Counted from the stretch's first letter, positions 1-7,080 are shown. The stretch is DNA of 12,450 nucleotides from UBA11512 sp964623895 (GCA_964623895.1 CAZUWA010000036.1:1-12450), one strand, 5' to 3'. Translations and numbers: made by a program. The notes: a model not told the origin generated them from the letters alone.

Positions 1-313
1 AGGATAACGGATAACGTCCGCCGAAGGCAACTTCAGGGAAAGTGCAACAGAAATAGACCGCCTGCCCAAAGCAGGTAAGGATGGAAAGGCGAGGTAAGAG
101 CTCACCGGCATTGTGGTAACACCGTGCAAATGTAAACCCTATCCGAAGCAACACCGCATGTGGGTGCCATATGGCAGGTCTGCCCGACCGATACCCACGG
201 GTGGCACACGGTCAAAATCCGTGGAGCGTCGTGGTAACACGCCGTCATAGATAGATGAATGCAACCCGACTTCAATCGGGGACAGAACCCGGCTTACAGA
301 TGCGGTTGACACC
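1..313 (+). ncRNA. rnpB: RNase P RNA, 3' part (5' end outside window)
   Basis: This is the catalytic RNA of ribonuclease P, which removes 5' leaders from pre-tRNAs. Several conserved bacterial blocks are visible in the right order: GGGAAAGTGCAACAGAAA at about 36-53 followed by GACCGCC, the loop GGTAAGAGCTCACCGGCA at 93-110, ATAGATAGATGAATG at about 247-261, and the 3' block GACAGAACCCGGCTTACAG at about 281-299, whose ACAGAA is the 3' strand of the P4 core helix. The 5' conserved block and the 5' strand of P1 are missing because the window begins inside the gene. The 3' end is placed just before the T-run at 314-318 and is uncertain by several bases. The gene lies directly upstream of dus on the same strand. 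Confidence 0.93.
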
Positions 314-348
314 TTTTTGCAGATATCTCTATTGAAAGGACGCCGTCC

Positions 349-1338
349 ATGCCTCTCGACTTACAGAACAAACTCATTCTTGCACCGATGGCAGGGGTCA
401 GCGACCGTGCTTTTCGCTCGATCTGCATCGAAATGGGTGCGGATTACACCATCACCGAAATGATCTCCGCTAAGGCACTCTCCTTTCACGATCAGAAGAC
501 CGCCATGCTTGCTCGCATATTAAAAGATGAACAACCGATCGCCATTCAAATCTTTGGTTCCGAACCGGAACTGATGGCGCGCGCCGCCGAAATGCTTTCC
601 ACGGGGAATTATCCGGGGTGCGTTTCCGACTGCTTGCCGGCGGCAATCGACATCAATATGGGTTGCCCGGTACACAAGATCGTAACAAATGGTGAAGGAA
701 GTGCCCTCATGAAAGATCCGGTCCGTGCGAAAGAGATCGTCGCCGCCGTTGTAGATTCCTCAGCCGTTCCGGTAACCGTCAAAATGCGCGCAGGCTATAC
801 CTCCGACAGCATCAATGCTGTAGAAATCGCTACTCTTTGCGAAGAAGCGGGTGCGGCAGCAGTCACGGTACACGGACGCACAAGAATGCAACAATACCGC
901 CCTCCCGTGGATCTTGAGATCATTAGAGAAGTCAAACACGCAGTCAATATTCCGGTAATCGGCAATGGGGAGATCATGACGGCAGAAGATGCTTTCAAAA
1001 TGAAAAAACAAACCGAATGTGACAGCCTGATGATCGCACGCGGTGCGGAAGGAAATCCATTCCTTTTTGCCGAGATCAAAGCAATGTTTTCCGGCAAAGA
1101 TTATTCACCACCCAATGTTGCCACGCGCTTGAGGACTGCTCTTGAACATCTTCATCGATTGGTAGCCGACAAAGGAGAGTACAGCGGAATGTTAGAAGCG
1201 CGCAAGCATATCGCATGGTATATCAAAAATATTCCCGGCGCACCTGCCATGCGCGATCGAATCAATCGTACCGATTCGGTCGATGTTTTGCGTGTTATGC
1301 TGGAAGAAGAGATCAAAAAAGCAGAGTTTTATGCCTAA
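349..1338 (+). CDS. dusB: tRNA-dihydrouridine synthase (DusB-like)
   Basis: This FMN- and NADPH-dependent enzyme reduces specific uridines in the tRNA D-loop region to dihydrouridine. The 329-residue length is normal for the family. Visible motifs are the FMN-barrel start LAPMAGVSDRAFR (residues 11-23), QIFGSEP (67-73), the catalytic-loop signature DINMGCP with the proton-donor cysteine at C106, VKMRAG with K145, VHGRTR with H175, GNGEI (205-209) and the phosphate-binding ARGAEGNP (230-237). EARKHIAWYIK near 283-293 belongs to the C-terminal helical RNA-binding domain. A short cysteine-containing insert (about residues 85-98) precedes the catalytic loop. The ATG is preceded by GAAAGGA at 334-340. 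The gene follows rnpB by about 35 bp, which pairs tRNA 5' maturation with tRNA modification. The Dus assignment is firm; the DusB subtype is less certain. Confidence 0.95.
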   Translation: MPLDLQNKLILAPMAGVSDRAFRSICIEMGADYTITEMISAKALSFHDQKTAMLARILKDEQPIAIQIFGSEPELMARAAEMLSTGNYPGCVSDCLPAAIDINMGCPVHKIVTNGEGSALMKDPVRAKEIVAAVVDSSAVPVTVKMRAGYTSDSINAVEIATLCEEAGAAAVTVHGRTRMQQYRPPVDLEIIREVKHAVNIPVIGNGEIMTAEDAFKMKKQTECDSLMIARGAEGNPFLFAEIKAMFSGKDYSPPNVATRLRTALEHLHRLVADKGEYSGMLEARKHIAWYIKNIPGAPAMRDRINRTDSVDVLRVMLEEEIKKAEFYA

Positions 1339-1361
1339 AACGGCAAAACTCTGCTTTTTAT
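1316..1361. terminator. Bidirectional rho-independent terminator between dus and the - strand gene cluster
   Basis: A 15-bp perfect arm at 1316-1330 (AAAAAGCAGAGTTTT) pairs with 1345-1359, extended by GCC/GGC (1333-1335 with 1342-1344) after a 2-nt bulge, around a 6-nt loop. It has an A-run on one side and a T-run on the other, so it can stop transcription from both directions. It overlaps the last codons and stop codon of dus and lies just past the stop of the converging acidic-protein gene. Confidence 0.9.
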
Positions 1362-1368
1362 TTACTCT

Positions 1369-1797
1369 TCAGGACAACGCGCCGCTTCCGTACAGATAAA
1401 GGATAAACACAGTCACCACAACGGCGGCAACACCCGCACCGATAAGGGCAAAGCGCAGAGTCTTTTTTCTGCTCTTTTGATATTCCTCGATCAGTATACG
1501 GTCTTCTTCCTTCTTTTTCGCTTCCAATTCTTCTTCAGTCAGTTCCGGTTCTTCTGACTCAACGCCTTCATCATCACTTTCTTCTTCAAGCCCTTCTTCG
1601 ACATCCCCATCCGATTCTTCAAGATCGGAATCCTCCTCAACAGTCAACACCGCTTCTTCGAACTGCTCTCTGCGTTTGAGTTCTTCGACCATAAAATAGA
1701 TAGTATGTTCCGGAAGATCTCCACCTTCTTCCTCCAACGCCTTTTTGATCTCCTCCTCGCTCATCGACATGATGTCCATCTTACTGTAACCTGCCAT
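1369..1797 (-). CDS. Acidic, tail-anchored hypothetical membrane protein
   Basis: I do not recognise this 142-residue protein. The first 50 residues look helical and mixed in charge (MSEEEIKKALEEE near 12-24). Residues about 51-100 are extremely rich in Glu and Asp and low in complexity. A basic stretch (KSRKKTLR, 108-115) then leads into one hydrophobic segment at about 115-136 close to the C-terminus. By the positive-inside rule the acidic part is probably cytoplasmic and the protein tail-anchored. The start is supported by GAAGGAGGAAG just upstream, and the gene begins 11 bp after hisS ends, so it is probably the last gene of that transcript. The acidic region might bind a basic partner or divalent cations, but that is only a guess. 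Confidence 0.8.
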   Translation of the reverse strand: MAGYSKMDIMSMSEEEIKKALEEEGGDLPEHTIYFMVEELKRREQFEEAVLTVEEDSDLEESDGDVEEGLEEESDDEGVESEEPELTEEELEAKKKEEDRILIEEYQKSRKKTLRFALIGAGVAAVVVTVFILYLYGSGALS

Positions 1798-1808
1798 ATC
1801 TTCCTCCT

Positions 1809-3050
1809 TCAGGTCCTATTACCGAACAGTTTCAATTCTTCCGGACGCTCGGTAAAGACCGCACCGTCAAAGCCGTTTTTTTCAAGATTGCCAAGCAGCT
1901 TGCCCACCTTTTTTGGCTTAGGAAAAAGAGCACAGTCATACTCTGCTCGAAGCCCTTCTGCCAGGGCATATGCTTCGATATAATCTCCCTCGTAAATAAC
2001 TCCCAATTTTTTCCTTGTTCCTTCCACTTTCATGCCTTTTTCTTTTAAAATGCCGAAAATGCGCTCAAAGCCAATGGAAAAACCGACTGCCGGTACTTGT
2101 TCACCAAGGAATTTACCGACAAGATTGTCATATCTGCCACCACCTGCGATCGCTCCCGGATACCCCGGCAACGAAACCTCAAAAACAGTGCCTGTATAGT
2201 AACCCTGCCCTCTGATAAGCGTCAGATCGAACTGCACATAATAGCGATCCTGCGCCAACGCAAGAGAAGCCAACTCAATCCTTTGAAGCCTTTCTGCCGC
2301 ATCGCAGTCTCCGCCGACAAACTCAACGACTCTTTGCAACGTCATTTCTTCTTCAAACAGTTCCTTTAGCTGCGCAACGGAATCTGCAGAACATCCCTTT
2401 TCCGTTAATTCCGCAGAAACACCGTCCATACCGATCTTATCAAGCTTGTCAAGCGATATGCAAACGCTGTCAAACCGTTCCGGTTCGAAACCGCACTTTA
2501 CCAAAACAGTGCGCAGTAATCTTCTGTCATTGATCTTGACGGTAAAATCTTTAAAACCGACCTTTAAAAGTGCCTTGGCAGTAGTTGCGATCAGTTCGAT
2601 CTCGCATTCACAACTTTCGTCACCCAAAATGTCAATATCACACTGCACAAACTCTCTCATTCTTCCCTTTTGCGGACGTTCCGCGCGATAAACGCGGTCT
2701 GTCTGGATACACTTAAAAGGCGCGGGCAATTCATTACGATTATTCGCAAAATATCTGCAAAGCGGCAATGTCAAGTCGTACCGCAATCCCAGATCCGCCA
2801 ATTCCTTCGGATCTGCACTTTTGATTGCTTCCTCTAATTTTTCTCCTCTTTTCATCACTTTGAAGATAAGGTTCAGATTTTCCCCGCCTTCGCTTTTGTC
2901 AAGGTTTTCAATATCCTCCAATATAGGAGTGGTAATACGGTTATAGCCCGCGGCTCTGTAGACTGCGAGAATGGTATTCTGCAAAGCGTCCCGTTTCGCT
3001 GTATCGGCGGGCAAATAATCATTCGTTCCTTTTACCGGTGTGATCTTCAT
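1809..3050 (-). CDS. hisS: Histidine--tRNA ligase (HisRS) with a short C-terminal domain
   Basis: This class II aminoacyl-tRNA synthetase charges tRNA-His. Numbering from the ATG at 3050 gives 413 residues. KGTNDYLP (7-14) is the usual HisRS N-terminus, GLRYDLTLPLCRY (88-100) and CIQTDRVYRAERPQKGR (114-130) cover the motif 2 region, LIRGQGYYTGTVFE (278-291) is the histidine-binding HisA region with R280, GGGRYDNL follows (303-310), and VGFSIGFERI (322-331) is motif 3. These catalytic residues argue against the regulatory paralogue HisZ. Only about 66 residues follow the catalytic core, whereas the usual anticodon-binding domain is roughly 90-100, so its C-terminal strand and helix seem to be missing. 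An upstream in-frame ATG at 3074 would add eight residues and overlap the hisK stop; the inner ATG matches the family N-terminus better. Confidence 0.92.
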   Translation of the reverse strand: MKITPVKGTNDYLPADTAKRDALQNTILAVYRAAGYNRITTPILEDIENLDKSEGGENLNLIFKVMKRGEKLEEAIKSADPKELADLGLRYDLTLPLCRYFANNRNELPAPFKCIQTDRVYRAERPQKGRMREFVQCDIDILGDESCECEIELIATTAKALLKVGFKDFTVKINDRRLLRTVLVKCGFEPERFDSVCISLDKLDKIGMDGVSAELTEKGCSADSVAQLKELFEEEMTLQRVVEFVGGDCDAAERLQRIELASLALAQDRYYVQFDLTLIRGQGYYTGTVFEVSLPGYPGAIAGGGRYDNLVGKFLGEQVPAVGFSIGFERIFGILKEKGMKVEGTRKKLGVIYEGDYIEAYALAEGLRAEYDCALFPKPKKVGKLLGNLEKNGFDGAVFTERPEELKLFGNRT

Positions 3051-3066
3051 ATCCTGGCTCTCTTTC

Positions 3067-3849
3067 TCAAACATTCTGTTTCTTCAAACGGTCAATGTCG
3101 ATCTCTTCTGTGATCGGCACGCCATATTTCTGGGCAGTTTCCCGTGCCCAACGCTCGGAAGACGGATCATATACATCTTCCGGATGATGCGCATCCGTAC
3201 CAAGAATGGCGGTCACACCGCACTCTCCGAGTAATCGCACGTAATTCTCCGTCGGATATCGCCTCTGCTCTCTGACACCGAGCAAATTGATCTCAAGTGG
3301 CATACCGCATGCGGCAACTTCGGTAATCATCCTCTTCATTTCCCGTTCATAGAGCACACTGTCGCCGGTAAAGGCAATCAGATCCGGGTGCGCCAAATAG
3401 GAAAAAAGTCCTGTTTTCGCACCTTCGATTACCGCGTTTATATACGATTCAAACCAATCGGGATCATCACACGCTCTCGCGGAATACCGCAACCGCTCCT
3501 CATCTCCCGGAAAATGCTCGCCCATGATCAAATAGTCCAGTCCTTTTCCTCTTATGAGGTCGAGAAATTTATCAAAAGTGCGCGGATAATACTCTGCTTC
3601 CAATCCGATCAGGATACGAATTTCTTTTTTATATTCTTCACGCAAAGCAACCAACGTTTCAAGATAGTCTTCAAGCTGTTCCGGGCGCATTCTGAAAGAA
3701 GAATAATAATCGCCTTCAAAAATGTACGGAGCATGATCGGAAAAGCCGATGGTCTCCAATCCCGCTTTGATCGCATTTTCAATATACATCCGCTCTTCAC
3801 CGTCGGCATGATTACAACGGTAGGTATGAATATGGTAGTTTTTTCTCAT
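3067..3849 (-). CDS. hisK: Histidinol-phosphatase, PHP family (HisK/HisJ type)
   Basis: This is predicted to hydrolyse histidinol phosphate to histidinol, the penultimate stage of histidine synthesis. The 260-residue length is typical. The PHP metal-binding residues are visible: HIHTYRCNH at 6-14 (H6, H8, H14), SDH at 37-39, GLEAEY at 82-87 (E84), GEHF with H112, AHPDL with H154, and GTDAHH at 217-222 (D219, H221). I chose the ATG at 3849, preceded by GGGGGT at about 7 nt; a TTG five codons upstream lies directly against its only SD-like sequence. The stop lies 16 bp before the hisS ATG. No other histidine-biosynthesis gene is in the window, so a different phosphoester substrate is possible; the PHP fold itself is certain. 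Confidence 0.88.
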   Translation of the reverse strand: MRKNYHIHTYRCNHADGEERMYIENAIKAGLETIGFSDHAPYIFEGDYYSSFRMRPEQLEDYLETLVALREEYKKEIRILIGLEAEYYPRTFDKFLDLIRGKGLDYLIMGEHFPGDEERLRYSARACDDPDWFESYINAVIEGAKTGLFSYLAHPDLIAFTGDSVLYEREMKRMITEVAACGMPLEINLLGVREQRRYPTENYVRLLGECGVTAILGTDAHHPEDVYDPSSERWARETAQKYGVPITEEIDIDRLKKQNV

Positions 3850-3890
3850 TTTTATGACCCCCAACTTTCCTGCGGAATTGCAACTGTTTG

Positions 3891-3924
3891 AAAAATAGGT
3901 TTGAAAGACCTGTCTGTCAAACCT
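3891..3924 (-). terminator. Hairpin with U-tract after thrE (possible terminator or attenuator)
   Basis: On the - strand, an 8-bp perfect stem (AGGTTTGA at 3924-3917 with TCAAACCT at 3904-3897) is extended by an inner short AGAC/GTCT match and is followed by ATTTTT (3896-3891). This fits a modest rho-independent terminator just past the thrE stop. The same bases contain a good promoter for the downstream phosphatase gene, so the hairpin may separate two transcription units or only reduce read-through. Confidence 0.55.
3892..3920 (-). promoter_or_regulatory. Candidate sigma-A promoter for hisK-hisS
   Basis: On the - strand a perfect -35 box TTGACA (3920-3915), a 17-bp spacer and a -10 box TATTTT (3897-3892, 4 of 6 consensus) are seen. 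Transcription would start near 3885, giving a leader of about 36 nt that still contains the hisK ribosome binding site. The -10 box is weak and the sites lie inside the thrE downstream hairpin. Confidence 0.45.
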
Positions 3925-3937
3925 CCTTCTCCAAAGG

Positions 3938-5269
3938 CTACTCTTTCTCCTGTATTTTCATTTCCTTGGCGCGCCTACGCTTCTCTTTTCCCTCGATCCT
4001 TCCCTTTCTGCCACCGTTTCTACCGGGACGAAAAAATTGGAAAATGATAGTAGCCATCACGATACCGACGGCAAGACCTACACATACATACAGTGTATTG
4101 AGTGCTTGACCAAACGCCAAATCCCGCTCCCTTTGCACGAGATACGCCATGCAGTAATAGAGCGATCCTCCCGGAACAGACGGAATTAACCCCGGGATCA
4201 AGAAAATAGTGGTCGGCGTTTTTTGAATCCTCGCCATGATTTCTGCATAACAGGTCAAAATAAAGCCACCGCAAACATTGGCGATAATAATCTTCGGAAG
4301 CGAAAAATCAACCGGCAAATTCATCGTTACTTCATAAGCAGCTGTACAGAGCATTCCACCAATCGTTGTAAAGATAACACGCTTATACGGAACGCCAAAC
4401 AGCACCGAAAAGCCGAGCGATCCCAATCCTCCCGCAATGACAATCGGGATAAATGCCACCTTACCTGAAGTGACAACGGTACTGTCGCCCATCAACAGCA
4501 TAACGCCGGTAAATCCGGTAGCGATCGCCCCTGCCGTCAGCACACACTGTAACATCTTGACAGATCCGGATACGATCTCTCCACAAAGCAAATCTCTGAC
4601 CGCATTGCCAAGCGCCAGTCCCGGAATAAGCAACATAATCACCGAAATGTTTGCAACCGCAGGATTTAACGGAATAAAATCTCCGAACAATTTTCCTGCC
4701 ATGGCAATAAGAAGACTGCCCACTGCCGACATGATCACAGTATAGGCGATCTGATTCAGTTGTTTCGGACTGTTAAAGTCCATCAGACAGATCACTAAGC
4801 CCACCAATCCGCTCAAAATCGCATCAAAAATGCCACCGCCGAAAAAGAACGCGAAACCGAATGCGCCGATAAAACCGCCGACGTACCGCAGCCACAAAGG
4901 GTAAGAAGTTTTGATGCGGAGAGCAGCGATTTTTTCCTTCAGACTCGTTGGGTCAGGCTTTTGGGAACAAATCATTCTGGACATTCCGTTCAGTTTTTCG
5001 ATTTTATACAGGTCATTGGCAGAGCCGTACACTCTGCGAACCTGTGTGAAAGTACGGTCATCGGGCATCTCGATGGTTGCCATAATGAGTGAAGTCATCG
5101 CAAATATTTCCACTCGCACAGCACCATAAGCCCGGCAGATCCGTTCCCCGGTATCCTCCACACGATGAATCTCGGCGCCGCATTCCAACATACTCTCGCA
5201 GATATCCAGTGCTACCGTCAATATAGTGTTCGGATCATACGTGGCTGTAACGATCTGTTGTTCTATCAT
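3938..5269 (-). CDS. thrE: Threonine/serine exporter, ThrE-type, both domains fused
   Basis: This inner-membrane carrier is predicted to export threonine and serine driven by the proton gradient. Numbered from the ATG at 5269 it has 443 residues. The N-terminal cytoplasmic part carries the ThrE_1 (DUF1212) hallmark ECGAEIHRVEDT (29-40), with the first membrane domain to about 260. The ThrE_2 domain (about 285-415) has TPTTIFLIPGLIPSVPGG (351-368). About ten hydrophobic segments are visible. Many Firmicutes encode the two domains as separate small genes; here they are one chain, as in the Corynebacterium ThrE prototype. The C-terminal 30 residues are highly basic and presumably cytoplasmic. 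The start was chosen because GAGGA (5281-5277) lies 7 nt before this ATG; the in-frame TTG at 5302 and ATG at 5275 fit worse. The upstream DUF5662 stop lies 29 bp before this ATG. Confidence 0.9.
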   Translation of the reverse strand: MIEQQIVTATYDPNTILTVALDICESMLECGAEIHRVEDTGERICRAYGAVRVEIFAMTSLIMATIEMPDDRTFTQVRRVYGSANDLYKIEKLNGMSRMICSQKPDPTSLKEKIAALRIKTSYPLWLRYVGGFIGAFGFAFFFGGGIFDAILSGLVGLVICLMDFNSPKQLNQIAYTVIMSAVGSLLIAMAGKLFGDFIPLNPAVANISVIMLLIPGLALGNAVRDLLCGEIVSGSVKMLQCVLTAGAIATGFTGVMLLMGDSTVVTSGKVAFIPIVIAGGLGSLGFSVLFGVPYKRVIFTTIGGMLCTAAYEVTMNLPVDFSLPKIIIANVCGGFILTCYAEIMARIQKTPTTIFLIPGLIPSVPGGSLYYCMAYLVQRERDLAFGQALNTLYVCVGLAVGIVMATIIFQFFRPGRNGGRKGRIEGKEKRRRAKEMKIQEKE

Positions 5270-5276
5270 ACTCATT

Positions 5277-5281
5277 TCCTC
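5277..5281 (-). promoter_or_regulatory. Ribosome binding site deciding the thrE start
   Basis: GAGGA on the - strand lies 7 nt before the ATG at 5269 but only 1 nt before the ATG at 5275, which makes 5269 the better start. Confidence 0.6.
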
Positions 5282-5298
5282 ATTTTGTCCATTCACAT

Positions 5299-5826
5299 TC
5301 AAGAATGTACTGTCTCCCGGAGCATTCTGAATGTCTCATCTTCCCCGTTCACGGCAAGATGATATAACACCGCCTCCAGATCTTTGGCGGTGTCGGGGTG
5401 CATCTGCCACCTGCCGTTGCTGTTCATAAAATACTCGTAAGGGGAAGCATCCGTATACTCCGCACCCTTGTATACCTTGCTCGCCGCAATACGATCACAG
5501 ACCATTTCCACAAAGTACTTCTTCGGCATCGGCACGCACATATATTGCTTCGTTTGAAGGTTTACATCGTTCCAGTATTCAAAATGATGCTTATTTCGTC
5601 CTTTATGATGCATCCAAGCCTCGGAATATCCCTTCTCCTTCCGTTCCCCATCGTTTGGAGAACGATTGCCTGTATAGTATTTTGCACCAACCGAAAACTC
5701 AGCGATACTGTATTTCGAAAGATCATGCACCAATCCCTGAAGGGGAATCCCACATTTGAAACAATGTTTCATCACCAAATGTCTGTGCTTTGTAATCGTG
5801 CAAAAATGTTTCCACGCCTTCTTCAT
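5299..5826 (-). CDS. DUF5662 family protein
   Basis: This 175-residue soluble protein matches my memory of the DUF5662 family, whose role is unknown. It is rich in conserved histidines: a GLVHDLSKYS block (31-40) with an HD pair at H34-D35, YTGNRSPNDGERK (51-63), and WMHHKGRNKHHFEYW (71-85). The HD pair and histidine cluster suggest a metal-binding, HD-like hydrolase site, but this is inference. DRIAASK at about 111-117 and the C-terminal HLAVNGED look like helices of the same fold. The ATG at 5826 gives the family-like start MKKAWKHF; the longer in-frame TTG at 5859 would overlap the upstream lipoprotein gene. The gene starts 11 bp after the lipoprotein stop and ends just before thrE, so these three genes are probably cotranscribed. 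Confidence 0.82.
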   Translation of the reverse strand: MKKAWKHFCTITKHRHLVMKHCFKCGIPLQGLVHDLSKYSIAEFSVGAKYYTGNRSPNDGERKEKGYSEAWMHHKGRNKHHFEYWNDVNLQTKQYMCVPMPKKYFVEMVCDRIAASKVYKGAEYTDASPYEYFMNSNGRWQMHPDTAKDLEAVLYHLAVNGEDETFRMLRETVHS

Positions 5827-5837
5827 ATCCCGATCTT

Positions 5838-6869
5838 TCAATCCTTTTTCACAATGCAAAAATAATCGCTCGGTTCTCTGGGATTGCCACCATTCGCATT
5901 GATTTGTCTGCCGTTAAAGTACATATATACCGATCCTCCGCCATCCAAATTATACGCTACCGTAGCGCCTTCCTCATACATCAAATGGGAAAGTTCCGGA
6001 AAGGTCATTCCTTTCGAATATCCCTTGTCTCTTCCATCCACCGCCACGAGAATAAAATGTCCGTCCTCTGCCTGTCCGATCGCCGAACGCGGATTGGACG
6101 CCAAAAAGCCGACACCAGTCGTGACATTATAATAACTATAATTTTCGTTGATACGAAAATCCTCATTTTTATCCCGCGGACTGCCGTCTTCATTCAAAAG
6201 AGATGGTCCGAAAGTAAGAATGTGATAGAGGTTTTCATCCGCCAGAACTTTTTCGGAATCAAGTGTATCCCCGTCAAGGATCTTCATCTTTCCATCCTTA
6301 CCGATTGCACAAACGTCGATGCCGTCGGTATAGCGATCCTTCCACAATTTACCTCCACGAACATACAATCCCCATTTGCGTGCCGAAACAAAATCGGTAT
6401 TAAGGAGGAGCAGTGCACCCGTCTCAGCAATCGCCTGTTCGGGTGTTCCGGTGGTATATTTTCCGTTCTCATCGGTTAGGACATGTCCCACCAACTGGGA
6501 GATATTTTCGATATACACATCTGCCACATACGCCGTGATCTTTCCGGTCAAAATACCATAGCTGACACGGCGAATATAAATCGCACAGTCTTCTCCGAGA
6601 TAACTGCCGATCTCTTCTTCCGTTCTAAAGGTCAAATAACTCTCTCCACGGTTTTTGCCTGCCATAGCCGCTTCCCGCAGTGCCTCGTAATTCTGCGGAA
6701 TTTCACAAATAGTAGCAAACGACGGATCATCCTGCGCGATGTTTGAATGTGACGGCAGTGTGGATGAAGCATTCGGCTCGGTTACTATGATCGGTCCGCT
6801 TTGGCGACACCCAACGGTTAAAAACAAAAAACAACAAGCAAGCGCCGCCGCGATCAATCTCCTTTTCAT
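5838..6869 (-). CDS. Phosphodiester glycosidase (NAGPA domain) lipoprotein
   Basis: This 343-residue exported protein carries the NAGPA domain (PF09992, formerly DUF2233), named for the mammalian enzyme that removes GlcNAc from a phosphodiester. Bacterial members are thought to act on cell-envelope sugar phosphodiesters. The N-terminus has MKRR, a hydrophobic core (5-19) and a cysteine at C21 in TVGC, a slightly non-canonical lipobox, followed by a Ser/Asn/Pro-rich linker to about 50. Domain hallmarks are LLLNTDF (154-160), TFGPSLL (219-225), NPRSAIGQ (259-266), FILVAVDGR (272-280) and NLDGGGS (307-313), with a C-terminal NGGNPREPSDYFCIV. The ATG at 6869 is preceded by GAGGA at a suitable distance; an upstream ATG at 6902 has its SD too close. 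It is the first gene of the - strand cluster. Confidence 0.88.
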   Translation of the reverse strand: MKRRLIAAALACCFLFLTVGCRQSGPIIVTEPNASSTLPSHSNIAQDDPSFATICEIPQNYEALREAAMAGKNRGESYLTFRTEEEIGSYLGEDCAIYIRRVSYGILTGKITAYVADVYIENISQLVGHVLTDENGKYTTGTPEQAIAETGALLLLNTDFVSARKWGLYVRGGKLWKDRYTDGIDVCAIGKDGKMKILDGDTLDSEKVLADENLYHILTFGPSLLNEDGSPRDKNEDFRINENYSYYNVTTGVGFLASNPRSAIGQAEDGHFILVAVDGRDKGYSKGMTFPELSHLMYEEGATVAYNLDGGGSVYMYFNGRQINANGGNPREPSDYFCIVKKD

Positions 6870-6923
6870 TCTTCTTGATCCTCTGAAAACACAATATCGC
6901 ATACTCCTTCATTATATGTTATT

Positions 6924-6952
6924 ATACTACCACCGAAAAAGAAATTTGTCAA
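6924..6952 (-). promoter_or_regulatory. Sigma-A promoter of the - strand gene cluster
   Basis: On the - strand a perfect TTGACA (6952-6947), a 17-bp spacer and TAGTAT (6929-6924) with a preceding TGG (extended -10) are present. Transcription would start near 6917, about 48 nt before the lipoprotein ATG. Confidence 0.75.
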
Positions 6953-6972
6953 GAGAGAAAAGAAGGAAACCG

Positions 6973-7004
6973 GAAATTTTAGACAGAATCCAAACTAAAA
7001 TTTC
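6973..7004. repeat. 10-bp inverted repeat between the divergent promoters
   Basis: GAAATTTTAG at 6973-6982 is matched by its perfect reverse complement CTAAAATTTC at 6995-7004, separated by 12 nt. It lies between the two -35 boxes and upstream of both transcription starts, so a protein-binding site is more likely than an RNA structure. The AT-rich arms leave some possibility of chance. Confidence 0.55.
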
Positions 7005-7019
7005 AACTTTAAAAGTTGA
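7003..7019. promoter_or_regulatory. 17-bp palindrome over the -35 box (putative operator)
   Basis: TCAACTTTAAAAGTTGA is a perfect dyad with 8-bp arms around a single central A (7011). Its right arm covers the first four bases of the TTGACA -35 box of the ABC operon, where a bound dimeric regulator would block RNA polymerase. No regulator gene lies in the window, so the binding protein is unknown. Confidence 0.5.
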
Positions 7020-7044
7020 CAAAAAAGAAGAAATATGGTACAAT
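7016..7044 (+). promoter_or_regulatory. Strong sigma-A promoter of the ABC-DUF1854-ABC operon
   Basis: A perfect TTGACA (7016-7021), a 17-bp spacer and TACAAT (7039-7044, 5 of 6 consensus) preceded by TGG (extended -10) are present. Transcription would start near 7051, giving a leader of about 30 nt that contains the AAAGGAG ribosome binding site (7065-7071). Confidence 0.85.
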
Positions 7045-7080
7045 AACTATGTTTGATAAAGCACAAAGGAGAAACGGAAA

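Noticed and set aside
306..335. TTGACA (306-311) at the rnpB 3' end as a dus promoter
   Set aside because: The best -10 at 16 bp is TCTATT, and a start near 340 would remove the dus ribosome binding site; the TTGACA also fits the 3' strand of the RNase P RNA P1 helix.
1809..3050. HisZ (ATP phosphoribosyltransferase regulatory subunit) instead of HisRS, suggested by the neighbouring histidinol-phosphatase
   Set aside because: Motif 2 arginines and the histidine-binding RGQGYYTGT segment are kept and no hisG is nearby, so a true synthetase is more likely.
5827..5859. Earlier TTG start for the DUF5662 protein
   Set aside because: It would overlap the lipoprotein gene, and the family-like N-terminus begins at the ATG at 5826.
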